Shown: positions 46,943 to 55,753 of the stretch, piece by piece
Numbering within the stretch: the first letter of the stretch is position 1
How the letters are laid out: every line of letters starts with the position of its first letter
NCBI RefSeq assembly: GCF_012911865.1
Contig: NZ_JAAXYH010000009.1
Location: 104,272-168,271 of the forward strand
Direction of reading: 5' to 3'
From: Shewanella salipaludis
GTDB taxonomy: Bacteria > Pseudomonadota > Gammaproteobacteria > Enterobacterales > Shewanellaceae
DNA: 64,000 bases
Program-made: the position numbers and the translations under genes
The notes under the pieces: generated by a model
Told to the model about the DNA's origin: nothing
The model's database searches: none
Seen by the model: the letters and a program-made list of their open reading frames with translations, nothing else

Positions 46943-48661
46943 ATGGATGTTCAAACATTAACCTATTTAATCGTCGGCTTTACCTTTGCGCTCTATATAG
47001 GGATCGCGATTTGGTCCAGGGCGGGGTCGACCAAGGAATTCTATGTTGCCGGTGGCGGCGTGCATCCTGTGATGAACGGGATGGCGACGGCGGCGGATTG
47101 GATGTCGGCGGCATCCTTCATCTCCCTCGCCGGCATAGTGTCATTCGTGGGTTATGACGGCTCTGTTTATCTGATGGGCTGGACTGGGGGCTACGTGTTG
47201 TTGGCCCTGTGTATGGCGCCGTATCTGCGCAAATTCGGCAAGTTTACCGTGCCGGATTTTATCGGCGATCGTTACTACTCGCAGGCGGCGCGCACCGTGG
47301 CGGTTATCTGCGCCATCTTCATCTGCTTCACCTATATCGCGGGTCAGATGCGGGGTGTGGGTGTGGTGTTCTCGCGCTTCCTGGAAGTCGACGTCGAAAC
47401 AGGTGTCTATATCGGCATGGCCGTGGTGTTCTTCTATGCGGTGCTCGGGGGCATGAAGGGCATCACCTATACCCAGGTGGCCCAATACTGCGTGTTGATC
47501 TTCGCCTTCATGGTGCCGGCCATCTTCATCTCGGTGATGATGACGGGTCACATCATTCCACAACTGGGCTTCGGCGCCGAATTGGTCGATGCCGCGGGGA
47601 ATAGCACCGGGGTGTATCTGCTCGATAAACTCGATGGCCTGTCGGCCGAGCTGGGTTTTTCCCAGTATACCCAAGGCGCCAAGAGCACCATCGATGTGTT
47701 TTTCATCACGGGCGCCCTGATGTTTGGTACCGCCGGGCTGCCACATGTGATAGTGCGCTTCTTTACCGTGCCTAAGGTGAAAGATGCCAGGGTCTCAGCC
47801 GGCTGGGCGCTGGTGTTTATCGCCATAATGTACACCACCATTCCGGCTCTGGCGGCCTTCTCCCGGGTGAACATGATAGAGACTATCAATGGTCCTGCGT
47901 CTACCGGGGTAGCCTATGAGACGGCACCCGAGTGGATCAAGAACTGGGAGAAGACGGGCCTCATTGCCTGGGACGACAAGAACGCCGATGGCAAGCTCTA
48001 TTATGCCAAGGGCGAGCACAACGAGATGAAGATCGACCGCGACATCATGGTGCTGGCGACCCCTGAAATAGCCAATCTGCCGGCCTGGGTGATAGCCCTG
48101 GTGGCTGCCGGTGGTCTGGCCGCGGCGCTGTCGACCTCCGCCGGTTTGCTGTTGGTTATCTCTACTTCCGTATCGCACGATCTGCTGAAGAAGAACCTGA
48201 TGCCGGACATTTCCGACAAGAAAGAGCTGCTGTTTGCGCGTATCGCGGCGGCGCTGGGCATAGTCCTGGCCGGTTACTTCGGTATTCACCCTCCGGGTTT
48301 CGTGGCGGCCGTGGTGGCCATCGCCTTCGGACTGGCGGCCGCCTCGCTGTTCCCTGCGATCATCATGGGGATCTTCTCCCGCACCATGAATAAAGAGGGC
48401 GCGATTGCCGGCATGGTAACGGGTCTCCTGTTTACCGCGGCCTACATCATCTACTTCAAGTTTGTGAACCCGGCCGACAACAATCCGGCCAACTGGTTCC
48501 TGGAGATCTCGCCTGAAGGTATCGGCATGCTGGGCATGATGATTAACTTTGCGGTGGCCTTCATGGTCAGCAAGGTGACCCGGGCCGTGCCACAGAATGT
48601 GGTGGATATGGTCGAGTCGATCCGCTTCCCCCGAGGGTCGGGTGAGGCCAGTGGCCACTAG
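46943..48661 (+). CDS. Sodium/solute symporter large subunit, VC_2705 subfamily
   Basis: This 572-residue SSS-family transporter has about 13 transmembrane segments. Typical motifs include EFYVAGGGVHPVMNGMATAADWMSAASFI (residues ~33-60), the GGMKGITYTQVAQY sodium-related segment near 165-180, and LAAALSTSAGLLLVISTSVSHDLLKK near 390. An extra loop at ~325-365 (ETAPEWIKNWEKTGLIAWDDKNADGKLYY) is characteristic of the VC_2705 subgroup. It forms an operon with the DUF4212 gene. Downstream DUF294 and exonuclease genes form a neighbourhood that commonly goes with acetate permease. Confidence 0.94.
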   Translation: MDVQTLTYLIVGFTFALYIGIAIWSRAGSTKEFYVAGGGVHPVMNGMATAADWMSAASFISLAGIVSFVGYDGSVYLMGWTGGYVLLALCMAPYLRKFGKFTVPDFIGDRYYSQAARTVAVICAIFICFTYIAGQMRGVGVVFSRFLEVDVETGVYIGMAVVFFYAVLGGMKGITYTQVAQYCVLIFAFMVPAIFISVMMTGHIIPQLGFGAELVDAAGNSTGVYLLDKLDGLSAELGFSQYTQGAKSTIDVFFITGALMFGTAGLPHVIVRFFTVPKVKDARVSAGWALVFIAIMYTTIPALAAFSRVNMIETINGPASTGVAYETAPEWIKNWEKTGLIAWDDKNADGKLYYAKGEHNEMKIDRDIMVLATPEIANLPAWVIALVAAGGLAAALSTSAGLLLVISTSVSHDLLKKNLMPDISDKKELLFARIAAALGIVLAGYFGIHPPGFVAAVVAIAFGLAAASLFPAIIMGIFSRTMNKEGAIAGMVTGLLFTAAYIIYFKFVNPADNNPANWFLEISPEGIGMLGMMINFAVAFMVSKVTRAVPQNVVDMVESIRFPRGSGEASGH

Positions 48662-48808
48662 TGGGCCTGGCTGAAAACGGCTTGGCCGGCAAGAGCTGAA
48701 ATGAGGAAGGGCGCCGCGGCGTCCTTCTTGTTTGTGGCTTTAGTCGAATAGTCTTGCCCGTTGGCGCCGGGCTATAGTAACGGCTAAGGCCAAGACACGG
48801 AGAATGCG

Positions 48809-50668
48809 ATGGAAACAGGCAAGATGGATGCGACCGAGCTGCAACCCGTGCTCGAGTTTCTCGGGCGACAGGTGCCGTTCGATGCCCTGAGCCGTGAGGC
48901 ACTGGCGCTTTGTTGTCGTTCCCTGGTGATAGGCTATTACGCCAAGGCCTCCGGCTATGTGGCCATGGACGCCCGTCGCCCCAGGCTGCACCTGGTGCGC
49001 AGCGGCGCCTTCGAGGTCCGTACCCCTGAGGGGGAGCTGATAGATCGCCTGGGGGAGGGCGATTGTTTCGGTTTCTCATCCATGCTCAGCGGCGAAGAGA
49101 TAGTCAACCGGGTGGCCATATTGGAAGATGGGCTGGTATATCATCTGGATGCCGATACCTTCGATGCGCTGCGACGCCAGAGCCGCGAATTCGATCGCTT
49201 CTTCAACCGCATGTTCGCCCAGCGCCTGCGCAACCAGGGGCGTTATCGGGCCAAAGATCTCGCCACCAGCCGCATCTGTGCCTTGATGACGGCCACCCCC
49301 ATGAGCATAGACGGCCAGGCAAGCGTGACCGCGGCGGCGCAGCTGATGCAACAACACAGGATCTCCTCCTTGCTGGTGACCGACGGCCAGGCGCTGAGCG
49401 GCATATTGACCGACAGGGACTTACGCAATCGCGTCCTGGCTGCCGGGCTCGATGGCGGGGTCGCGGTGCACAGGGTGATGACACCCAGGCCCGTCAGCCT
49501 CCAGGCCAATGCCTCGGTGTTCGAGGCCATGCAGCTGATGAGCGAGCATAACATTCATCATCTGCCGCTGTTGGAGCAGGGCAGGCCCGTGGGCATAGTG
49601 ACCAGCACGGATCTGCTGCGCCGCCAGGGCTGCCAGCCGCTGCTGCTGATCGGCGAGATAGAACGCCAGACGGCTCTCCCCGGCCTGGTGCAGGTGAGTA
49701 AGCAGCTGCCCTTGTTGCTGCAAAACCTCATAGGCGCAGATACCCGGGCCGAAGAAGTCGGACGTATCCTGACCTCGGTCACAGATGCCTTGACCCGGCG
49801 CCTGCTGCTGCTCAACCAAGCCCTGCTGGGAGAGCCGCCCATGGCCTATTGCTGGCTGGCATTTGGCTCCCAGGGGCGCCAGGACCAGGCGGCCTGCTCG
49901 GATCAGGATAATGGCTTGCTGCTCGCCGAAGAGCCGGATGCCGAGGCACTCGGTTATTTTTCCGCTCTGAGCCGGGCGGTATGCGAGGGCCTGAGTCTCT
50001 GCGGCTTTCCCCTATGCCCAGGCAACATCATGGCGCAAAACCCCGACTGGTGTCTGTCGCTGACCCGGTGGCAGCAGCAGTTCGCCCAGTGGGTGGCGAC
50101 ACCCGAACCCAGGGCGCTGCTGCATGCCAGTATCTTCTTCGACATGCGCTCTGTGTTCGGCCCCGCCAGCCTGTTTGCCGCCCTGCAGGACAAGGTGTTG
50201 GCCGATACCCGCAAGAATGCACTGTTTCTTGCCGCCCTGGCGGGCAATGCGTTACAGACCTCGGCGCCGCTGGGCTTCTTCCGCACTTGGGTGCTGGAAC
50301 GGGATGGCCGCGAGATCAAAGGGATAGACTTGAAACATAGGGGCAACGCCTTGATCAACGACATTGCCAGGGTGTATGCCCTGGCCGCCGGTATCAAGGA
50401 AGCCAACACTGCCCAGCGGATCCGCGCCGTCATGGCGCTGGGTGAGCTCAACCGTCAGGATGCGCTCAATCTGGCCGATGCCCAGGAGTTTATCGCCCAT
50501 AGGCGCCTGGCCAATCAGGGGGCACAATTCACCGCAGGCCAACCTATGTCAAATTACCTCAGGCCGGCGGATGTCTCCAGCCTGGTGCGGCACCAGCTCA
50601 GGGACGCCTTCAGGGTGGTGCATGAGGCGCAGGACGGTCTGCGCATGACCTTCCTGCGGCGCTTTTAA
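48809..50668 (+). CDS. cNMP-binding/CBS/DUF294 nucleotidyltransferase-like protein
   Basis: This 619-residue cytoplasmic protein has a cyclic-nucleotide-binding-like domain (~10-130, with LHLVRSGAFEVRTPEGELIDRLGEGDCFGFSSML), two CBS domains (~165-285, ISSLLVTDGQALSGILTDRDL and HHLPLLEQGRPVGIVTSTDLL), a DUF294 nucleotidyltransferase domain with FGSQGRQDQAACSDQDNGLLL near 350, and the DUF294 substrate-binding C-terminal domain. The fold resembles GlnD-type enzymes, suggesting regulation by adenylate energy charge. The target is unknown. It follows the symporter operon by 147 bases and is preceded by ACGGAG. Confidence 0.9.
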   Translation: METGKMDATELQPVLEFLGRQVPFDALSREALALCCRSLVIGYYAKASGYVAMDARRPRLHLVRSGAFEVRTPEGELIDRLGEGDCFGFSSMLSGEEIVNRVAILEDGLVYHLDADTFDALRRQSREFDRFFNRMFAQRLRNQGRYRAKDLATSRICALMTATPMSIDGQASVTAAAQLMQQHRISSLLVTDGQALSGILTDRDLRNRVLAAGLDGGVAVHRVMTPRPVSLQANASVFEAMQLMSEHNIHHLPLLEQGRPVGIVTSTDLLRRQGCQPLLLIGEIERQTALPGLVQVSKQLPLLLQNLIGADTRAEEVGRILTSVTDALTRRLLLLNQALLGEPPMAYCWLAFGSQGRQDQAACSDQDNGLLLAEEPDAEALGYFSALSRAVCEGLSLCGFPLCPGNIMAQNPDWCLSLTRWQQQFAQWVATPEPRALLHASIFFDMRSVFGPASLFAALQDKVLADTRKNALFLAALAGNALQTSAPLGFFRTWVLERDGREIKGIDLKHRGNALINDIARVYALAAGIKEANTAQRIRAVMALGELNRQDALNLADAQEFIAHRRLANQGAQFTAGQPMSNYLRPADVSSLVRHQLRDAFRVVHEAQDGLRMTFLRRF

Positions 50669-50688
50669 CATGCTGCGGCAGTGAGTAT

Positions 50689-50758
50689 GACCTTATATAT
50701 GACCTTATATATGACCTTATGTATGACAGGATGAAGATGACAGGATGAAGATGACAGG
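50689..50758 (+). repeat. Compound tandem repeats across the exonuclease start
   Basis: Three 12-base copies of GACCTTATATAT (third with one change, 50689-50724) are followed by two 14-base copies of GACAGGATGAAGAT and a partial third (50725-50758). The second set contains the start codon ATG at 50745 and a GACAGG ribosome-binding-like stretch, so several alternative ATGs exist in different frames. Confidence 0.9.
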
Positions 50759-51479
50759 CTTGGCGGATTTGCTCCTGTCGCCCATGGTGCATCGCTTGCT
50801 GCCGGGGCGCCTGCTCAAGCCCTGGCTGCGCCTCAACGCCAACAGGGCCAGGCAGACGCCGCTGGCGGCCTACTTAAGGGCGCTGGAGCCCCTGCTCGGC
50901 ATGGCGGTGGCGCGGGCACCCATGATGGCGCTGGATCTGGAGATGACAGGACTCGACCCACGCAGGGATCAACTCCTCAGCATAGGCCTGGTGCCGATAG
51001 AGGCCGGCGAACTGGTCCTCGCCGGTGCCAGGCAAGTCTTGGTGCGCATCGATGCCGGTGTCGGCCATAGCGCCACCCTCCATGGTATAGTCGATAGCGA
51101 ACTGGCGCAGGCCATGACCCAGAGCCAGGCCATGGACTGGTTGTTAACCCAGACCCGGGGACGCTTGCTGGTGGCCCATAATGCGCCTTTGGATCTGAGC
51201 TTTATCCGCCGGCGCATGCAGCTGGACCATGGCTTGGGGCTCACCCTGCCGGCGGTCGATACCCTGAGACTGGAGCGGCGCCGCCTGCTGCGCCAAGCGC
51301 AGGACCTGACCCAGGGCAGTCTCAGGCTCGGGGCTTGCCGCGGCCGTTATGGCCTGCCAGGCTATGCCGGTCATCATGCCCTCGGCGATGCCCTGGCCTG
51401 CGGCGAATTGCTGCTGGCACAGCTCAGCGCCATGGGCGACGGCCTGACGGTCGCCGAGCTGCTGCGACTCTCATCCTAG
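50745..51479 (+). CDS. DEDD 3'-5' exonuclease (DnaQ/PolC-like)
   Basis: This 244-residue exonuclease has motif I ALDLEMTGLDPRRDQLLSIGLVPI (Asp/Glu at ~65-67), motif II VAHNAPLDLSFIRRR (~145) and motif III HHALGDALACGELLL with His/Asp near 213-218, the DEDDh pattern. It would trim DNA or RNA 3' ends; the substrate is unknown. The N-terminal ~55 residues, before the catalytic core, are basic. The start codon lies inside a tandem duplication, so the exact first codon (50745 or 50751) is uncertain. It follows the DUF294 gene, a frequent partner. Confidence 0.88.
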   Translation: MKMTGLADLLLSPMVHRLLPGRLLKPWLRLNANRARQTPLAAYLRALEPLLGMAVARAPMMALDLEMTGLDPRRDQLLSIGLVPIEAGELVLAGARQVLVRIDAGVGHSATLHGIVDSELAQAMTQSQAMDWLLTQTRGRLLVAHNAPLDLSFIRRRMQLDHGLGLTLPAVDTLRLERRRLLRQAQDLTQGSLRLGACRGRYGLPGYAGHHALGDALACGELLLAQLSAMGDGLTVAELLRLSS

Positions 51480-51549
51480 GGCTAGCCTGGAGCAGGCAGA
51501 AAAGCCGCCTTCGATGCCAATATGCTGCAATACTGGATCTGAGGCTCTG

Positions 51550-51646
51550 CACTATTGATTTAGTGCCCATTGATTTAATGCCTGTTGGTTTAATGCATTG
51601 TCTTTAATGCCTATTGGTTTAATGCATAGTCTTTAATGCATTGCCT
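51550..51646 (+). repeat. Degenerate tandem repeats in the spacer before the SLC13 gene
   Basis: A unit close to TTGRTTTAATGCC is repeated about three times from 51550. Then a ~29-base unit (TTGGTTTAATGCAT..GTCTTTAATGC) is present twice. The total run is almost 100 bases, with several mismatches. Confidence 0.85.
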
Positions 51647-51730
51647 CAGTGAAATAGCGTCTTTGAAATGCCAGATGCCCGTTATGCCGGCGCCCAGTGC
51701 CGGCGACGCCTTCGATACGGATGGATTGCC

Positions 51731-53611
51731 ATGTCAGCTGCCCAATTAATCCTTATCTCAGTGCTCATCGCCGCCATGGGCATGTTTCTCTGGGGCCGCT
51801 GGCGCCACGATGTGGTCGCCATGGCAGCGCTGTTGAGCTGCATTTTTACCGGGGTGGTGCCTGCGGAGGACGCCTTCGGCGGTTTCGCCCACCCGGCGGT
51901 GATCACCGTCGCCTGTGTGCTGGTGCTGGGTCATGGGCTGCAGCAATCCGGCGCCATGAACCTGGTGGCGAAACGCCTGTTGCCCACCAAGGCGGGGCCG
52001 ACCCTGAGCATCCTCTTGCTGCTGGGGTTGGCGGCCCTGCTGTCGGCCTTCATGAATAACGTGGGGGCGCTGGCGCTCTTGATGCCGATCGCCATTCAGA
52101 TGGCGGCCAAGTTGCAACTGCCGGCGGGTAAGGTGTTGATGCCGCTGGCCTTCGGCTCCGTGCTCGGGGGCATGACGACCCTGATAGGCACCCCGCCCAA
52201 TCTGATCGTCTCCAGCTTCAGGCAGGCAGAAGGCCTGCATGGCTTCACCATGTTCGACTTTTCCCCCGTAGGCTTCACCGTCGCCTTCGCCGGCGTGCTC
52301 TTCATCGGGCTGCTCGGCTGGCGTCTGGTGCCGACGCGTAAGCAAACGGGCAGCGCCAGTTTCGATACCGGGACTTACCTGAGCGAGGTGCGGATAGTCG
52401 AGGGCAGCAAGGCGGAAAAGATGAGCCTGCAGGATGCCGAGCGCTTGCTCGATGAGGCGGATGCCCAGATAGTAGCGCTGGTGAGGCGCGAGGTGCGCAT
52501 CTCGGCCCCCAGTCCCAGGCTGGTGCTGCGCGCCGGCGATATCCTGGTGCTCGAGGTCGAGCCCGGCTCCCTGCCGGCGGCATTTTCCAGCCTGGGACTC
52601 AAGTTCGAAGCCGAGGTGGCCGCGGCCGGTAAGGAAGCGCCGGAGAAGCTGGCCGGGGCCGCAACGCCCGCCGGAGTCAAAGCCGAGGCGGCCAAGGCAA
52701 GGAAAGAGCAGGAGCAAGAGCTGGAGGACGGCCAGGAGACGAAAGCCAAGCAGGACGAAGTCGCGCTCCAGGAGCTGGTGGTGATGCCCAACGCCGCCCT
52801 GGTTAATCGCTCGGCGACGAACATAGATCTGCGCAGCCGTTATGGCATCAACCTGCTGGCCATCTCCCGTCAGGGACAACGCAGCATCCGGCGTCTGCGT
52901 ACCACCCAGATCCAGGCGGGCGACGTGTTGTTGGTGCAAGGCACGCCCGAGGCGCTCGGCGGTTTCGCCTCCCAATTTGGTTGTCTGCCGTTGGCGGAGC
53001 GCGACATACGGGTGCCGCAGATGAGCCATGCGCTGCCGGCGTCGCTGATCATGGCGCTGGCGGTGTTGCTGGCGGCCTTAGGCATCTTGCCCACGGCCGT
53101 CGCCTTCGCCGCCGGTGCGCTCGCCTTCGTCATCCTCGGCATAGTGCCACTGAGATCCATCTACACCTCGGTCGATTGGCCCGTGGTGGTGCTGCTGGCG
53201 GCCATGCTGCCGATTGCCGATGCCATGGAGACGACAGGGATGGCCGACATGATAGCGCAGCTGTTGTTGCAGCAGGTCGCTCAGGATCACGCCATCGCCG
53301 GCTTGGTGTTGCTGCTGGTGTTGACCATGTTCCTGTCGGACCTGATGAACAACGCCGCCACGGCGGCTGTCATGTGCCCCATAGGCATAAGCACTGCGAT
53401 GCAGCTCGGTGTCAGTGCCGATGCCTTCCTGATGGCCATCGCCGTCGGGGCCTCGTGTGCCTTCCTGACGCCCATAGGCCACCAGAACAACACGTTGATC
53501 CTCGGCCCCGGCGGTTTCAGGTTCGGTGACTATTGGCGCATGGGACTCATGTTGGAGATCATAGTGGTGGCCGTCAGCGTGCCCATGCTGTTGTGGGTCT
53601 GGCCACTGTGA
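51731..53611 (+). CDS. SLC13/DASS-type permease with RCK_C domains
   Basis: From ATG 51731 the product is 626 residues. It is a two-half ion transporter: N-terminal TM block (~1-215) with MNNVGALALLMPIAIQMA and IGTPPNLIVSSF, then two TrkA-C/RCK_C regulatory domains (SEVRIVEGSKAEKMSLQD... and ELVVMPNAALVNRSATNIDLRSRYGINLLAI), then a C-terminal TM block with MNNAATAAVMCPIGI and FLTPIGHQNNTLILGPGGF. The paired SNT/NNA-like signatures are those of the sodium:dicarboxylate/sulfate family. Between the RCK domains lies a ~45-residue Lys/Glu/Ala/Gln-rich linker. Confidence 0.92.
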   Translation: MSAAQLILISVLIAAMGMFLWGRWRHDVVAMAALLSCIFTGVVPAEDAFGGFAHPAVITVACVLVLGHGLQQSGAMNLVAKRLLPTKAGPTLSILLLLGLAALLSAFMNNVGALALLMPIAIQMAAKLQLPAGKVLMPLAFGSVLGGMTTLIGTPPNLIVSSFRQAEGLHGFTMFDFSPVGFTVAFAGVLFIGLLGWRLVPTRKQTGSASFDTGTYLSEVRIVEGSKAEKMSLQDAERLLDEADAQIVALVRREVRISAPSPRLVLRAGDILVLEVEPGSLPAAFSSLGLKFEAEVAAAGKEAPEKLAGAATPAGVKAEAAKARKEQEQELEDGQETKAKQDEVALQELVVMPNAALVNRSATNIDLRSRYGINLLAISRQGQRSIRRLRTTQIQAGDVLLVQGTPEALGGFASQFGCLPLAERDIRVPQMSHALPASLIMALAVLLAALGILPTAVAFAAGALAFVILGIVPLRSIYTSVDWPVVVLLAAMLPIADAMETTGMADMIAQLLLQQVAQDHAIAGLVLLLVLTMFLSDLMNNAATAAVMCPIGISTAMQLGVSADAFLMAIAVGASCAFLTPIGHQNNTLILGPGGFRFGDYWRMGLMLEIIVVAVSVPMLLWVWPL

Positions 53612-53646
53612 TGCCATCCCATGCATCAGAGTCCGGCCCGGAGCCG

Positions 53647-53820
53647 CTATTGGTTCCAGTAAGGGTTAGCCATGCACAGCCAGCCGGCTACCGTCAGCAG
53701 GCTGAGGAAATAGACATAGGCCTGCAACTTTTGATTGCTGCGCTTGGCGACCAGCTTGGTGATGAGCTCACCGGCACTGATCCAAATCAGGTGAGCGCTG
53801 ACGTTGAGCAGCGCCAGCAT
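53647..53820 (-). CDS. Small hypothetical membrane protein
   Basis: Within a longer open frame (to 54000), ATG 53820 begins a 57-residue peptide MLALLNVSAHLIWISAGELITKLVAKRSNQKL... with two hydrophobic segments separated by a basic turn and ending MANPYWNQ. Upstream GGTGTAAG could be a weak ribosome-binding site. The hydrophobic pattern looks protein-like, but there is no recognised family, and the sequence upstream of this Met looks non-coding. It would be transcribed against the SLC13 gene. Confidence 0.45.
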   Translation of the reverse strand: MLALLNVSAHLIWISAGELITKLVAKRSNQKLQAYVYFLSLLTVAGWLCMANPYWNQ

Positions 53821-54065
53821 CTTACACCAGTGCTGGCGAGTGCCCGTTGAGCATGAGGGAAAGTCAGGGAAGCGGGCTACCGTGGATTGGCGGACATCAT
53901 TGCCGCGTTTCTCGTTGCTTAGCTGCAGCGAAGGCGGATTGTTTATCTTGGCGGGGCATGGCATCATGGGATTTATAATTGATAGCCAAGTCAAGTACAT
54001 AGCTATTACAACCGCATGGCTGTTGGTATGACCAATGGCATCGCCGGCAGTACAGGAGATAGGGT

Positions 54066-54521
54066 ATGGAGTTGAGACAGGCCACGTCAGCCGACATAGG
54101 GCAGATCAGCGCGTTGGTGACCGAGCTGGTGACCAAGTATATAGCGCCAGACTGTACGCCAGAAGGCGCAGAGTTACTCCTGAATGCCATGACACCCGAG
54201 GCCTTCGAGGGGTACTTGGCCGCGGGCTACAGGTATCATGTCGCCGACATAGCCGGAGCGATAGTGGGGCTTGTCGGCATCAGGGATAATGCCCATCTGT
54301 ACCATCTCTTCGTTGCAGACTCGCACCAGGGCCAGGGGTTATCCAGGCGTCTGTGGGAGCTGGCCAGGGAGGTGGCGTTGGCGGCCGGCAATGAAGGCGT
54401 GTTCACCGTCAATTCGGCACTCAATGCCAAGGACGTTTATCTCAGGCTGGGGTTTGTTCCCTTGGCCGGCGTCAGAGAAAGGGCGGGGATCCGCGACATT
54501 CCCATGGAGCTGAGGCTCTGA
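54066..54521 (+). CDS. GNAT family N-acetyltransferase
   Basis: This 151-residue single-domain GNAT has motif A in LYHLFVADSHQGQGLSRRLWELAREVA (residues ~77-103, the acetyl-CoA pyrophosphate loop HQGQGLSRRL), and a C-terminal VNSALNAKDVYLRLGFVPLAG strand-helix typical of the fold. The substrate cannot be inferred. AGGAGA about 10 bases upstream supports the start. A terminator follows, so it is probably monocistronic. Confidence 0.9.
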   Translation: MELRQATSADIGQISALVTELVTKYIAPDCTPEGAELLLNAMTPEAFEGYLAAGYRYHVADIAGAIVGLVGIRDNAHLYHLFVADSHQGQGLSRRLWELAREVALAAGNEGVFTVNSALNAKDVYLRLGFVPLAGVRERAGIRDIPMELRL

Positions 54522-54550
54522 TGTCGGCTCTTGTCGCTGTTTCCATAAAC

Positions 54551-54580
54551 AAAAAAGCCACCCGAAGGTGGCTTTTTTGT
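54551..54580. terminator. Bidirectional rho-independent terminator
   Basis: AAAAAAGCCACC-CGAA-GGTGGCTTTTTT, a perfect 12-pair stem counting the A/T flanks, lies between the convergent GNAT and KAS III genes. Confidence 0.92.
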
Positions 54581-54607
54581 TGGCGGGTCAAGCGCTGATA
54601 ACAAGAA

Positions 54608-55675
54608 CTATCTATTGCAGAAATAGTTGACCGCATCTTTAACCAGCTCTATGCCCGTCTGCTCGCAGGGAGGCAGCTCGGCATCGCAGCTGGCGATAGG
54701 GGTGACACGCTCGCCCCATTTGAACAGCAGGGCCGCCGAGGTCAGGCCGGCACCGAAGGCGCAGGAGAGTATCGTCTGTCCCGGTTTGATCAGGCCTTTT
54801 TCCAGCGCATCGCAGATGGCGATGGGAATGGTGGCCGCCGAAGTGTTGCCATAGTTAGCGATATTGACGAAGGCCTTTTCTTTCGGGATCTTCATTTTGC
54901 TGACTAAGGTGTCTATGATGCGCTCGTTGGCCTGATGCGGGATCACCAGATCCACTGCATCCTTGTCTATGCCACACTTGTCCAGCACCTTGACGCTCAG
55001 CTTGTTCATGCCATTGATGGCACGCTTGAAAATTTCCTGACCTTCGAACTGGATGAAAAAGTCCAGTGAGTCGGCGCTGAATCTGTCCATCGCGCTGCCG
55101 AAGTTGGCCTTGAGAATGTCACGGCCTTCGGGATCGTTGCTCAGCTCGTAACCTAACACTCCACCCTGAATTTCGCTGGCTTCGACCACGACGGCACCGG
55201 CACCATCGCCGAACAGCACTGCGGTTTCCCGGCGTGACCAGTCGAGGTAGAAAGACAGACGTTCGGCACCTATCACCAAGACCTTGCGACTCTGGCCACT
55301 CTTGATCTGCGAGCTGGCGAGCCCCAGACCGTAGAGGAAGCCACTGCAGGCGGCATTGATGTCGAAGGCGGCGCAGGTGGCACCTATGTTGGCCTGTACC
55401 GTCGAGGCTATGTTGGGGATCAGGGTATCAGGGCTGGCGGTGGCCAGGATGATCATGTCCAGTTCGCTGCCATCTATGCCGGCAGCGGCCAGGGCGCGCT
55501 TGGCGGCGAGCGAGGCCAACTCGGAAGTGTTGACGTGGCTGATGTGACGCTGGCTGATCCCTGTGCGTGACTTGATCCATTCATCTGAGGTTTCGATGAA
55601 GGTGCTGAGATCTTGGTTTGTTAGCGTCGCAGGTGGGACGCATTTTCCCCAACCTGTGATAGTGGCGTACTGCAT
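54608..55675 (-). CDS. Beta-ketoacyl-ACP synthase III (FabH family)
   Basis: This 355-residue KAS III has the catalytic cysteine C110 in INAACSGFLYGL, His in VIPHQANERI (~256) and Asn in ANYGNTSAATIP (~286), with EWIKSRTGISQRH near residue 33 as in FabH. It initiates fatty acid synthesis by condensing an acyl-CoA with malonyl-ACP. It has about 35 more residues than E. coli FabH, mostly a C-terminal tail (PPCEQTGIELVKDAVNYFCNR). It lies away from the fab operon, so it may be a paralogue for branched or special acyl groups. It is downstream of gntR on the same strand. Confidence 0.93.
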   Translation of the reverse strand: MQYATITGWGKCVPPATLTNQDLSTFIETSDEWIKSRTGISQRHISHVNTSELASLAAKRALAAAGIDGSELDMIILATASPDTLIPNIASTVQANIGATCAAFDINAACSGFLYGLGLASSQIKSGQSRKVLVIGAERLSFYLDWSRRETAVLFGDGAGAVVVEASEIQGGVLGYELSNDPEGRDILKANFGSAMDRFSADSLDFFIQFEGQEIFKRAINGMNKLSVKVLDKCGIDKDAVDLVIPHQANERIIDTLVSKMKIPKEKAFVNIANYGNTSAATIPIAICDALEKGLIKPGQTILSCAFGAGLTSAALLFKWGERVTPIASCDAELPPCEQTGIELVKDAVNYFCNR

Positions 55676-55753
55676 TTGTTATTCTCTCAAATCAAAAAGG
55701 CGAGCCTCTGCTCGGGCGCCTGTGGTGGCTAAACATGACTGCGTTTGCCAGAT

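Noticed and set aside
51758..53029. 423-codon open frame antisense to the SLC13 permease gene
   Set aside because: Very rich in His, Gln, Gly and Arg, and overlaps a well-supported gene completely.
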